From Pseudomonas benzenivorans (GTDB lineage: Bacteria > Pseudomonadota > Gammaproteobacteria > Pseudomonadales > Pseudomonadaceae), in the NCBI RefSeq assembly GCF_900100495.1, contig NZ_FNCT01000002.1:434001-498000 (forward strand): a DNA stretch of 64,000 bases. Reading direction: 5' to 3'. Below, in pieces: positions 9,130 to 22,251 of the stretch. The position numbers and the translations under genes are program-made. The notes under the pieces are model-generated. The model searched no databases. It was not told the origin of the DNA and saw only the letters and a program-made list of their open reading frames with translations. How positions within the stretch are numbered: the first letter of the stretch is position 1; each line of letters opens with the position of its first letter.

Positions 9130-9987
9130 TTATGGCTTACCGTTTGCCGCTTTTTCCTCGATCAGCCAGTCCAGGCGCCAGCCGCCCTGGCTCTGCGCCA
9201 GGCGCTCGGCCAGCCAGGGCAACAGCTGCTTGAGCTCCTCTTCCAGGCCCCAGGGCGGGTTGCTGATGACCAGCCCGGAGCCGTTCAGGCGTTGCGCCTG
9301 GTCGGTCGGCTGCACGTAGAGTTCGACGCGCAGCAGCTTGGGCGCCGCGCTCTTTTCCAGGTCGCGGTAGAAGCGCCGCAACTGCTGCAGGTCCTTGATC
9401 GGGTACCAGATCGCCACCACCGCCTGGCGCATGCGGCCGATCGCCTCGTTCAGCGCCTGCACGCAGCGCTCCAGCTCGTCGGCCTGCTCGAACGGTGGGT
9501 CGATCAGCAGCAGCACGCGCTTCTCCCGGGTCGGCAGCAGGGCCCGCGGCACATGCCAGCCTTCGCCCAGGTGCACGGCCACGCGGCGGTCGCCGGCCAT
9601 GTTCTCCTTGAGCAGGCGGCCGTCTTCCGGGTGCTTCTCGTTGAGCTGCAGGCGATCCTGTTCGCGCGTCAGCAGGCGCGCCAGCTCCGGCGAACCGGGA
9701 TAGTGGCGCAGCACGCCATCCGGGTTCATCGCGCGGACCACTTCCAGGTAGTCGAGCAGCTGCTCCGGCAGGTCCTCGGCCTGCCACAGGCGGGCGATGC
9801 CGTCCTGCCATTCGCCGGTGCGGCTGGCCTGGTCGCCGGCCAGGTCGTAGAGGCCGACGCCGGCATGGCTGTCGAGGTAGGCGAAGGGCGCCTCCTTGCG
9901 CGACAAGAGGGCGATCAGACGGCTCAGGATCAGGTGTTTCAGCACATCGGCATGGTTGCCGGCGTGGAAGGCGTGGCGGTAGTTCAT
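9130..9987 (-). CDS. rlmJ: 23S rRNA (adenine(2030)-N(6))-methyltransferase
   Basis: 285 aa. It opens MNYRHAFHAGNHADVLKH, the family hallmark, and has the SAM-binding YLDSHAG and the catalytic NPPW-like motifs LLIDPPFEQ and ISNPPWG. RlmJ methylates A2030 of 23S rRNA. The start at 9987 is chosen over an upstream in-frame codon at 10056 because the extension is proline/arginine-rich and non-conserved, and GAGGAG precedes 9987. The LysR-type gene lies 40 bp upstream on the same strand. Confidence 0.93.
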   Translation of the reverse strand: MNYRHAFHAGNHADVLKHLILSRLIALLSRKEAPFAYLDSHAGVGLYDLAGDQASRTGEWQDGIARLWQAEDLPEQLLDYLEVVRAMNPDGVLRHYPGSPELARLLTREQDRLQLNEKHPEDGRLLKENMAGDRRVAVHLGEGWHVPRALLPTREKRVLLLIDPPFEQADELERCVQALNEAIGRMRQAVVAIWYPIKDLQQLRRFYRDLEKSAAPKLLRVELYVQPTDQAQRLNGSGLVISNPPWGLEEELKQLLPWLAERLAQSQGGWRLDWLIEEKAANGKP

Positions 9988-10027
9988 GGTGGGCGGGCTC
10001 CTCGGGCCGCAGAGTTTAACAGGCCGC

Positions 10028-10918
10028 CTAAGCGGCGGTCTGCGCCGGCTGCCCACGCAACAGTTGCAACAGGCGCTCCAGCGCCGGGTGCGCCGGCGCG
10101 TCGCGGCGACGCATCAGCAGGGTTGGCGCCGCCGCCAGGTCCGCCTCGATCGCCTGCCAGGCCACCAACCGCCCGCGCGGGTGCAGCTGCAGCAGGCTGC
10201 GCGGCAACAGGCCGATGCCCATGCCGGCGGCGATGCCGCCGAGAATCGCGTCGATCGAGCCGTAGCTCTGCCGCGCGCTGACCTGCAGTCCATGGCGTTC
10301 GCTCCAGCGCTCCAGGCGCTCGCGGTAGTGGCAGCCGGTGGGAAAGCCGAGCAGGCTCAGCGGCCCCTGCAGCAGCCGCTCGGGCGCCGGCCCGGCAGGC
10401 AGCACCAGCACCAGCTCCTCGCGCCAGAGCACCTCGCCGTGCAGCTGCGGATGCTCGAACGGCCCGCCGATCAGCGCCGCATCCAGGCGCCCGGCCAGCA
10501 CCTCGCCGAGCAGGTGCTGGCTGGTGCCGGTCAGCAGGCTCAGGTCGACCCGCGGCGCGTCGCGATGGAAGGCCGCCAACACCTCCGGCAGGCGTACCGC
10601 CGCAGTGGTTTCCATCGAGCCCAGGCGCAGCTCGCCGGCCCAGGCATCCTCCTGCACGCTGCGCCAGGCGTCCTGGCACAGCTGCTCCAGTCGTTCGGCA
10701 TGCGGCAGCAGGCGCTGTCCCGCCGGGGTCAGGCGCAGGCGCTGGGCCTGGCGCCGGAACAGCGCCGCGCCCAGTTGCGCCTCCAGTTGGCGCAGCCGCG
10801 CCGAGACGTTCGACGGCACGCAATGCAGCTGCTGCGCCGCGCCACTCAGCGAGCCGGCGCGGCTGACCGCGAGAAAATGCCGCAACAGCTGCGGGCTGAG
10901 ACGTTCCCAGGGCGACAT
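10028..10918 (-). CDS. LysR-type transcriptional regulator
   Basis: 296 aa. N-terminal winged helix-turn-helix (LSPQLLRHFLAVSRAGSLSGAAQQL) followed by the LysR substrate-binding domain from about residue 90. GGGAG 7 nt upstream fixes the start at 10918; earlier ATGs at 10981 and 10936 lack this. It is divergent from the MFS transporter gene across a 122-bp AT-rich spacer, the classic layout in which the regulator controls the neighbour. The ligand is unknown. Confidence 0.88.
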   Translation of the reverse strand: MSPWERLSPQLLRHFLAVSRAGSLSGAAQQLHCVPSNVSARLRQLEAQLGAALFRRQAQRLRLTPAGQRLLPHAERLEQLCQDAWRSVQEDAWAGELRLGSMETTAAVRLPEVLAAFHRDAPRVDLSLLTGTSQHLLGEVLAGRLDAALIGGPFEHPQLHGEVLWREELVLVLPAGPAPERLLQGPLSLLGFPTGCHYRERLERWSERHGLQVSARQSYGSIDAILGGIAAGMGIGLLPRSLLQLHPRGRLVAWQAIEADLAAAPTLLMRRRDAPAHPALERLLQLLRGQPAQTAA

Positions 10919-11040
10919 GGCGGGCTCCCTATTCATTGACCAAAAGCACAAAAAGTGAAGATCACGCGCAGTATTTTTCATTAACAGTCACATCCGCACA
11001 ACCGCTAAGGTGCCAGGCACCGATCCAGCCGAGCGCCACC

Positions 11041-12237
11041 ATGACCTCAGCCTCGTCCCGCTCCATAGTCCTCGCCCTGCTGGCCGGCGCCAGCGCGCTG
11101 GTGGTGGTGCACGGCCTCGGCCGCTTCGCCTTCACCCCGCTGCTGCCGCACCTGATCGCCGATGGCCTGCTCAGCCTGGAACAGGGCGCGCGCCTGGCCA
11201 CCTGGAACTATGTCGGCTACCTGCTCGGCGCCCTGCTCGCCCTGGCCCTGTCGGCGCCGGCGAGGATGCGCGTGGCCTTGCCCGTGGCGCTGCTGCTGAA
11301 TGCCGCACTGACCCTCGCCCAGGGCTTTACCGAGGATTTCCAGAGCCTGCTCGGGCTGCGCCTGGCCAACGGCATCAGCAACGGCCTGGTGTTCGTCCAG
11401 GCGCCGGCGCTGGTGCTGGAGTGGCTGGCACAGCACCGGAGCACCCGCCTCAGCGGCCTGATCTACCTGGGCCTGGGCGGCGGCCTGCTGCTCTCCAGCG
11501 GGGTGGCGGACTGGCCGGCCGCCTGGCTCGATGGCGCCCAACGCTGGTGGCCGGCGGCGGCCCTGGCGCTGCCGTTGGCCCTGCTCAGCGCCTGGCTGCT
11601 GGCCCGGCTCGAGCTGCAGCCGCAGGCAAGCGCGACCCAGCAGCCGGCCACGGCGCTGTTCGACCGCGCCAGCACCCCGCTGTTTCTCGCCTACGCCGGA
11701 GCCGGCCTCGGCTATATCCTGCCAATGACCTTTCTGCCGGCCCTGGCGCGCGAGCAATTGCCTGCCGACTCGGCGCTGTTGAGCGGCGCCTGGTGGTGGA
11801 CGGCGAGCGCCAGCCTGGTCTCCATCGCCCTGTGGAACCGCCTCGGCGCGCGCCTGGGCGACCGCCGCACGCTGCTCTTCAACTACGCCGCCCAGGCCCT
11901 CGGCGTGGCCGCGCCGCTGCTGTGGCCGGGCGCGCTCGGCGTACTGCTGTGCGCGCTGCTGGTCGGCGGCAGCTTTATCGGCAGCGTGTTCCTCACCCAG
12001 CGCCTGGCGCGCAGCCTGCATCCGCACCAAGGGCCGCGCCTGTCCGCCGCGCTGATCGCCCTGTACGGTGGCAGCCAGCTGGCCGGTCCCTGGCTCGCCG
12101 AACTGTGGCTGGCGCGCGGCGGCAGCCTCGGCCAGAGCTTCCTGCTCGGCCTCGCCGCCCTGCTCTGGGCCCTGGCCTGGTCCTATCTGGTTCCCCATTC
12201 CCCCACCCGCAAGGAGACCGCGCAATGCCCTACGTGA
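11041..12237 (+). CDS. YbfB/YjiJ family MFS transporter
   Basis: 398 aa, about 12 hydrophobic segments. The first segment contains HGLGRFAFTPLLPHLI, diagnostic of the YbfB/YjiJ (MFS_4, DUF1228) family; these are inner-membrane carriers of unknown substrate. The ATG at 11041 is chosen because upstream in-frame codons are hydrophilic and run through the promoter region. It is divergent from the LysR gene and overlaps the downstream tautomerase gene by 13 bp, so the two are translationally linked. Confidence 0.85.
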   Translation: MTSASSRSIVLALLAGASALVVVHGLGRFAFTPLLPHLIADGLLSLEQGARLATWNYVGYLLGALLALALSAPARMRVALPVALLLNAALTLAQGFTEDFQSLLGLRLANGISNGLVFVQAPALVLEWLAQHRSTRLSGLIYLGLGGGLLLSSGVADWPAAWLDGAQRWWPAAALALPLALLSAWLLARLELQPQASATQQPATALFDRASTPLFLAYAGAGLGYILPMTFLPALAREQLPADSALLSGAWWWTASASLVSIALWNRLGARLGDRRTLLFNYAAQALGVAAPLLWPGALGVLLCALLVGGSFIGSVFLTQRLARSLHPHQGPRLSAALIALYGGSQLAGPWLAELWLARGGSLGQSFLLGLAALLWALAWSYLVPHSPTRKETAQCPT

Positions 12238-12446
12238 ATATCAAGATCACCCGCGAAGGCGTCAGCGCCGAGCAGAAACGCCAACTGATCGAAGGCGCCA
12301 CCCGGTTGCTGGTCGAGGTGCTGGGCAAGAACCCGGCGACCACCGTGGTGGTGATCGACGAAGTGGACACCGACAACTGGGGCATCGCCGGCATCCCGGT
12401 GACCGAGCGCCGGCGCAGCGAAGGCCAGGCCAAGGACCCGGCATAG
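12225..12446 (+). CDS. 4-oxalocrotonate tautomerase family protein
   Basis: 73 aa, in the size range of small tautomerases. After removal of Met, the catalytic Pro1 is exposed (MPYVNIKITREGVS), and the C-terminal part VVIDEVDTDNWGIAGIPV matches 4-OT enzymes. AAGGAG at 12211-12216 gives good spacing to the ATG. It overlaps the end of the MFS transporter gene by 13 bp. The pair suggests uptake and isomerisation of an enol/keto acid, but this is inference. Confidence 0.9.
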   Translation: MPYVNIKITREGVSAEQKRQLIEGATRLLVEVLGKNPATTVVVIDEVDTDNWGIAGIPVTERRRSEGQAKDPA

Positions 12447-12542
12447 CGCGCCAGGTTTGGCGCTTTTATCACGCCAATGGATGATGCTAGGCGAGGATTA
12501 TTCACCGTCCTAGACTGGCGTCATCCCATTGGAGGAACGTCC

Positions 12543-14360
12543 ATGTCCGAGACCCTGCTCAGCTCCCGCAACCTGGCCTTCGAGCTCTACGAAGTGCTGG
12601 ACGCCGAGGCCCTGACCCAGCGCGAGCGCTTCGCCGACCACAGCCGCGAGACCTTCGACGCGGCCATCGATACCGCCCGCAGCATCGCCGAGGAGCTGTT
12701 CGCCCCGCACAACCGCAAGAACGACGAGCATGAGCCGGAGTTCGTCGACGGCGCCGCGGTACTGATTCCCGAGGTCAAGCCGGCGGTGGACGCCTTCCTC
12801 GCGGCCGGTTTCCTCAACGCCACCCGCGAGTTCGAGGTCGGCGGTATGCAGCTGCCGAATCTGCTGTCGCAGGCCTGCTTCGCCCACTTCCAGGCGGCCA
12901 ACGCGGCGACCAGCTCCTACGCGATGCTGACCATGGGCGCGGCCAACCTGATCGAGGCCTTCGGCAGCGCCGAGCAGAAGCAACGCTTCCTGCAGCCGAT
13001 GATCGACGGGCGCTTCTTCGGCACCATGGCGCTGACCGAACCGCACGCCGGCTCCTCGCTGGCGGATATCCGCACCCGCGCCGAACCCGCCGCCGACGGC
13101 AGCTACCGGATCAAAGGCAACAAGATCTTCATCTCCGGCGGCGACCATCCATTGAGCGAAAACATCGTGCACATGGTGCTGGCCAAGCTGCCGGACGCGC
13201 CGCCCGGGGTGAAGGGCATCTCGCTGTTTATCGTGCCCAAGTTTCTGGTCAACGATGACGGTTCCTTGGGGCCGCGCAACGACGTGGTCCTCGCCGGGCT
13301 GTTCCACAAGATGGGCTGGCGCGGCACCACCTCCACCGCGCTGAACTTTGGTGACCAGGGCGAGTGCGTCGGCTACCTGGTGGGCAAGCCGCACGTCGGC
13401 CTTGCCTATATGTTCCAGATGATGAACGAGGCGCGCATCGGCGTCGGCATGGGCGCGGTGATGCTCGGCTACGCCGGCTACCTGTACTCGCTGGACTACG
13501 CCCGGAGCCGACCGCAGGGCCGCCTGCCGGACGGCAAGGACCCGACTTCGAGCCCGCTGGCGATCATCGAGCACGCCGACGTGCGGCGCATGCTGCTGAC
13601 CCAGAAGGCCTACGTCGAAGGCGCCTTCGACCTCGGCCTGTATGCCGCGCGGCTGTTCGACGACACCCAGACCCTGGCCGGCGAAGCAGAGCGCCAGACC
13701 GCGCTGGAGCTGCTCGACCTGCTGACCCCGATCGTCAAGTCCTGGCCTTCGGAGTTCTGCCTCAAGGCCAACGAACTGGCGATCCAGATCCTCGGCGGCC
13801 ACGGCTACACCCGCGACTACCCGGTGGAGCAGTACTACCGCGACAACCGCCTCAACCCGATCCACGAGGGCACCCATGGCATCCAGTCGCTGGATCTGCT
13901 CGGACGCAAGGTCTCGATGAACGGCGGTGCGGCGCTCAAGCAACTGGTCAGATTGATCCAGGACTGCTGCCAGCGCGCCAGCGAATACCAGGCCCTGAAC
14001 GCCCTGCGCCAACCGCTGGAGCACCTGCTGGCGCGCCTGCAGGCGGTGACCCTGGCGTTGCTCGGCGACCTGCTGGGCGGCCGGGTCAACCAGGGCCTGG
14101 CCAACTCGGCGCTGTACCTGAAAGTCTTCGGCCACACGGTGATCGGCTGGCGCTGGCTGGAACAGGCGATCCGCGCCGAACAGGGCCTGGCGCGCCTCGA
14201 CAGCGGCAAGGGCAACGCCGCCGACGCCGAGTTCTACCGGGGCAAGCTGCAAGCGGCGCGCTACTTCCTGACCTGGGAAGTGCCGGGTTGCCAGCACGAA
14301 CTGGCCATCCTCGAAGCCCGCGACGACACCTGCCTGACGATGCACGACGCCTGGTTCTAG
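12543..14360 (+). CDS. acyl-CoA dehydrogenase, DmdC-like
   Basis: 605 aa, longer than classical acyl-CoA dehydrogenases (about 380 aa) because of an N-terminal extension and an extra C-terminal domain, as in the DmdC/FadE5-like group. It shows MALTEPHAGSSLADI (FAD/substrate loop), the region FKGISLFIVPK-like, and HEGTHGIQSLDLLGRK with the likely catalytic Glu. It would oxidise an acyl-CoA with electrons passed to ETF; the true substrate is unknown. GGAGG about 8 nt before the ATG at 12543 supports the start; an upstream in-frame ATG (12477) is not favoured. A terminator follows. Confidence 0.88.
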   Translation: MSETLLSSRNLAFELYEVLDAEALTQRERFADHSRETFDAAIDTARSIAEELFAPHNRKNDEHEPEFVDGAAVLIPEVKPAVDAFLAAGFLNATREFEVGGMQLPNLLSQACFAHFQAANAATSSYAMLTMGAANLIEAFGSAEQKQRFLQPMIDGRFFGTMALTEPHAGSSLADIRTRAEPAADGSYRIKGNKIFISGGDHPLSENIVHMVLAKLPDAPPGVKGISLFIVPKFLVNDDGSLGPRNDVVLAGLFHKMGWRGTTSTALNFGDQGECVGYLVGKPHVGLAYMFQMMNEARIGVGMGAVMLGYAGYLYSLDYARSRPQGRLPDGKDPTSSPLAIIEHADVRRMLLTQKAYVEGAFDLGLYAARLFDDTQTLAGEAERQTALELLDLLTPIVKSWPSEFCLKANELAIQILGGHGYTRDYPVEQYYRDNRLNPIHEGTHGIQSLDLLGRKVSMNGGAALKQLVRLIQDCCQRASEYQALNALRQPLEHLLARLQAVTLALLGDLLGGRVNQGLANSALYLKVFGHTVIGWRWLEQAIRAEQGLARLDSGKGNAADAEFYRGKLQAARYFLTWEVPGCQHELAILEARDDTCLTMHDAWF

Positions 14361-14382
14361 GCAACCGACCGCCCCGGGTACG

Positions 14383-14412
14383 ACGCCTCGCTTATCGCGA
14401 GGCGTTTTTTTT
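14383..14412 (+). terminator. rho-independent terminator after acyl-CoA dehydrogenase
   Basis: A 9-bp stem ACGCCTCGC / GCGAGGCGT with a 5-nt loop, followed by eight T residues (14405-14412). Confidence 0.92.
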
Positions 14413-14496
14413 GACAGGCACGCGAAGGCAGCGGTTAGAATCCCTGGCACGCGCCATGCATGACGGCGCTCTCTCCCTATCGCCCGGAGCACCCCC

Positions 14497-16242
14497 TTGG
14501 ACGCCAGCACCATCAACAACCTGTTCTTGATCGGTGCAGTGCTGGTGGCCATGAGCATCCTGGTCAGCGCCTTCGGCTCGCGCTTCGGCATCCCGATCCT
14601 GGTGATCTTCCTCGCCGTCGGCATGCTCGCCGGCACCGACGGCCCCGGCGGCATCGTCTTCGACAACTACCCGCTGGCCTATCTGGTCGGCAACCTGGCA
14701 TTGGCCATCATCCTCCTCGACGGCGGCATGCGTACCCGCGTCTCCAGCTTCCGCGTGGCGCTCTGGCCGTCGCTGTCGCTGGCCACGCTCGGGGTGCTGG
14801 TCACCGCCGGGCTGACCGGTATCGCCGCCGCCTGGCTGTTCGACCTGAGCCTGATGGAAGGCCTGCTGATCGGCGCCATCGTCGGCTCCACCGACGCCGC
14901 CGCGGTGTTCAGCCTGCTCGGCGGCCGCGGCCTCAACGAACGGGTCAGCGCCACCCTGGAAATCGAATCCGGCAGCAACGACCCGATGGCGGTGTTCCTC
15001 ACCGTGACCCTGATCGCCATGCTCGCCAGCGGCCAAACCGGCTTCAGCTGGGACCTGCTGGCGCAACTGCTGCTGCAGTTCGGTCTCGGCGCAGTGCTCG
15101 GCCTCGGCGGCGGCTGGTTGCTGCTCAACCTGATCAACCGCATGAGCCTGGCCAACGGCCTCTACCCGCTGCTGGTGGTCAGCGGCGGCCTGATCATCTT
15201 CGCCATCACCACCGCGGCGGGCGGCAGCGGGATCCTCGCCATCTACCTGTGCGGCCTGCTGCTCGGCAACCGGCCGATCCGCTCGCGCCACGGCATCCTG
15301 CACATGCTCGACGGCCTGACCTGGCTGGCGCAGATCGGCATGTTCCTGGTCCTCGGCCTGCTGGTCACCCCGCACGAGTTGCTGCCGATCGCCCTGCCGG
15401 CGCTGGGCCTGGCGCTGTGGATGATCCTGTTCGCCCGGCCGCTGTCGATCTTCCTCGGCCTGCTGCCGTTCCCCGCCTTCCACGACCGCGAGAAAGCCTT
15501 TATCGCCTGGGTCGGTCTGCGCGGCGCGGTGCCGATCATCCTCGCGGTGTTCCCGTTGATGGCCGGCCTGCCGAATGCCCAGTTGTTCTTCAACGTGGCC
15601 TTCTTCATCGTCCTGGTCTCGCTGCTGCTGCAAGGCACCAGCCTGCCCTGGGCGGCCAAGCGGCTGCGCGTCACCGTGCCGCCGGAGCCGGTACCGGTGT
15701 CGCGCGCCGGCCTGGAAGTGCACCCGACCAGCCAATGGGAGCTGTTCATCTACCGCCTCGGCAAGGAGAAATGGTGCATCGGCGCCGCCCTGCGCGAGCT
15801 GAAGATGCCCGAAGGCACGCGCATCGCCGCGCTGTTCCGCGGCCACGAACTGCTCCACCCCTCCGGCAGCACCACCCTGGAGGCCGGCGACCTGCTCTGC
15901 GTGGTCGGTCACGAGCACGACCTGCCGGCCCTCGGCAAGCTGTTCAGCCAGGCGCCGAAGCGCGGCCAGGACCTGCGTTTCTTCGGCGACTTCGTCCTCG
16001 AAGGCGACGCCGAACTCAGCGCCGTCGCGGCGCTCTATGGCCTGAAACTGGCGGGGATCGACGGCCACCAGTCGCTGGGCCGCTTCATCGCCCATGAAAT
16101 CGGCGGTGAACCGGTGATCGGCGACCAGGTCGAATGGCAAGGCCTGACCTGGACGGTGGCGGCCATGGAAGGGCACAAGGTGCGCAAGGTCGGCGTCAAG
16201 TTCCCCGAGGGCGCGCGCCCGGGACCAGGCCTGTTCCTCTAG
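14497..16242 (+). CDS. nhaP2: K+/H+ antiporter, CPA1 family (NhaP2/CvrA type)
   Basis: 581 aa. About 12 transmembrane segments fill residues 1-390, with the exchanger core [30 protein letters not shown] and [16 protein letters not shown] cytosolic TrkA-C-like regulatory domain (about 400-490) and a CorC_HlyC-type tail end in RPGPGLFL. It exchanges K+ (or Na+) for protons across the inner membrane. The start is a TTG at 14497, giving [13 protein letters not shown], as remembered for PAO1 PA5021; no ATG fits. A terminator-like hairpin and the mscK gene follow. Confidence 0.9.
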   Translation: MDASTINNLFLIGAVLVAMSILVSAFGSRFGIPILVIFLAVGMLAGTDGPGGIVFDNYPLAYLVGNLALAIILLDGGMRTRVSSFRVALWPSLSLATLGVLVTAGLTGIAAAWLFDLSLMEGLLIGAIVGSTDAAAVFSLLGGRGLNERVSATLEIESGSNDPMAVFLTVTLIAMLASGQTGFSWDLLAQLLLQFGLGAVLGLGGGWLLLNLINRMSLANGLYPLLVVSGGLIIFAITTAAGGSGILAIYLCGLLLGNRPIRSRHGILHMLDGLTWLAQIGMFLVLGLLVTPHELLPIALPALGLALWMILFARPLSIFLGLLPFPAFHDREKAFIAWVGLRGAVPIILAVFPLMAGLPNAQLFFNVAFFIVLVSLLLQGTSLPWAAKRLRVTVPPEPVPVSRAGLEVHPTSQWELFIYRLGKEKWCIGAALRELKMPEGTRIAALFRGHELLHPSGSTTLEAGDLLCVVGHEHDLPALGKLFSQAPKRGQDLRFFGDFVLEGDAELSAVAALYGLKLAGIDGHQSLGRFIAHEIGGEPVIGDQVEWQGLTWTVAAMEGHKVRKVGVKFPEGARPGPGLFL

Positions 16243-16252
16243 CGGACGCTGG

Positions 16253-16275
16253 AAAACCTGCTGCGCCAGGTTTTT
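16253..16275 (+). terminator. probable terminator after nhaP2
   Basis: An 8-bp stem AAAACCTG / CAGGTTTT with a 6-nt loop and a short T run to 16275. Confidence 0.65.
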
Positions 16276-16322
16276 CGACAGCCTGTTAAACTCAACTTCT
16301 TTCGAGTCGCACGATCGCGCCC

Positions 16323-21230
<4,908 letters not shown>

Positions 21231-21242
21231 ACAATTGCGCAA

Positions 21243-21292
21243 GTGTGGGAGGGGCTTTAGCCGCGACTGTCGCCGCTGAAGCGCCTCCCACG
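21243..21292. repeat. REP-type hairpin (GTGGGAGGGGCTTTAGCCGCGA)
   Basis: The sequence 21245-21266 is inverted with a few mismatches at about 21270-21291. This matches the common Pseudomonas repeat with the consensus GTGGGAG-GGCTT-AGCCGCGA as I know it. It lies between the convergent selO and racemase genes and can terminate both. Confidence 0.85.
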
Positions 21293-21302
21293 CGGTGTCG
21301 CC

Positions 21303-22019
21303 TCAGGCAGCAGGCGCCCCCGACGAACCACCCAATAGCCACTCCAGGCCCATCGCCACGTGCAGCTCGGTGCTGTCGAGCAGCGGCAGCGGCGCTTTGA
21401 TGCCCTCGAGCAGCAGACCGATCTCGGTGCAGCCGAGAATCGCCACCTCGGCGCCCTGCTCGCGCAGCGCCTGCAGGCAGTCCAGGTAGAACGCCCGGGC
21501 ATCCGCCTGGAACAGGCCCTGGCACAGCTCGGCGAAGATCACCCGGTCGATTTCCGCCATCTGCCGGTCAGTGGGCAGCAGGACCTGGATGGCGAAACGC
21601 TCGGCCAGGCGCTGGCGGTAGAAGTCCTCCTGCATGGTGAAGCGCGTACCGAGCAGCGCCGCCCGCCGCACGCCCTGGCGCTGCAGGGCCTGGCCGACGG
21701 CATCGCCGATATGCAGCAGGGGAATCTCGACCGCCGCCGCGATGGCCGGCGCCACCTTGTGCATGGTGTTGGTGGCCAGCAGCAAGGCGCCGGCCCCGGC
21801 GCGCTCCAGGCCCTGGGCGGCGAGCGCCAATTGCCGCCCGGCCGCATCCCAGTCGCCCTGCTTCTGCAGCGCGGCGATGCCGGCGAAATCCACCGAATGC
21901 AGCAACAATGCGGCCGAGTGCAGTCCACCCAGGCGCTGGCGCACACCCTGGTTGAGCAGCCGGTAATAGCTCGCCGTGGACTCCCAGCTCATGCCGCCGA
22001 GAATGCCTAACTGACGCAT
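21303..22019 (-). CDS. aspartate/glutamate racemase family protein (YgeA-like)
   Basis: 238 aa, PLP-independent racemase fold in two halves. It opens MRQLGILGGMSWEST, typical of the family. In the first half the active-site Cys is replaced by Thr83 (ATNTMHK), while the second is kept as Cys197 (LGCTEIG). E. coli YgeA, a broad-spectrum amino acid racemase, has the same Thr83/Cys197 pair, so this is probably its functional equivalent. It converges with selO and is divergent from the SLC13 permease gene. Confidence 0.88.
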   Translation of the reverse strand: MRQLGILGGMSWESTASYYRLLNQGVRQRLGGLHSAALLLHSVDFAGIAALQKQGDWDAAGRQLALAAQGLERAGAGALLLATNTMHKVAPAIAAAVEIPLLHIGDAVGQALQRQGVRRAALLGTRFTMQEDFYRQRLAERFAIQVLLPTDRQMAEIDRVIFAELCQGLFQADARAFYLDCLQALREQGAEVAILGCTEIGLLLEGIKAPLPLLDSTELHVAMGLEWLLGGSSGAPAA

Positions 22020-22112
22020 GGCGCACCTCCGCCCGAGGAAAACCCGAGCCTAGCCGGCCAAGGGCCGAGCGCACAGTGACAGTACGCGGCGGAGCCTGCG
22101 GTACAGCCTTAT

Positions 22113-22166
22113 CGGTTAAACCGAAAAGGCATATAAACCTTCTCAAACATTCTTAGACTATCTAAG
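22113..22166. promoter_or_regulatory. AT-rich control region with two palindromes
   Basis: In the 232-bp gap between the racemase and the permease lies an AT-rich patch with CGGTTAAACCG (22113-22123) and CTTAGACTATCTAAG (22152-22166), each a good dyad. They look like operators for the permease gene. The regulator is not known. Confidence 0.45.
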
Positions 22167-22251
22167 CAAAGCCCACTATCTTGGCGACCTTGCGCGGCCG
22201 CCGTTTGGCGCGCCCGCTACCTCATCCGCGATTCGCACGCTAAGGACGCTC

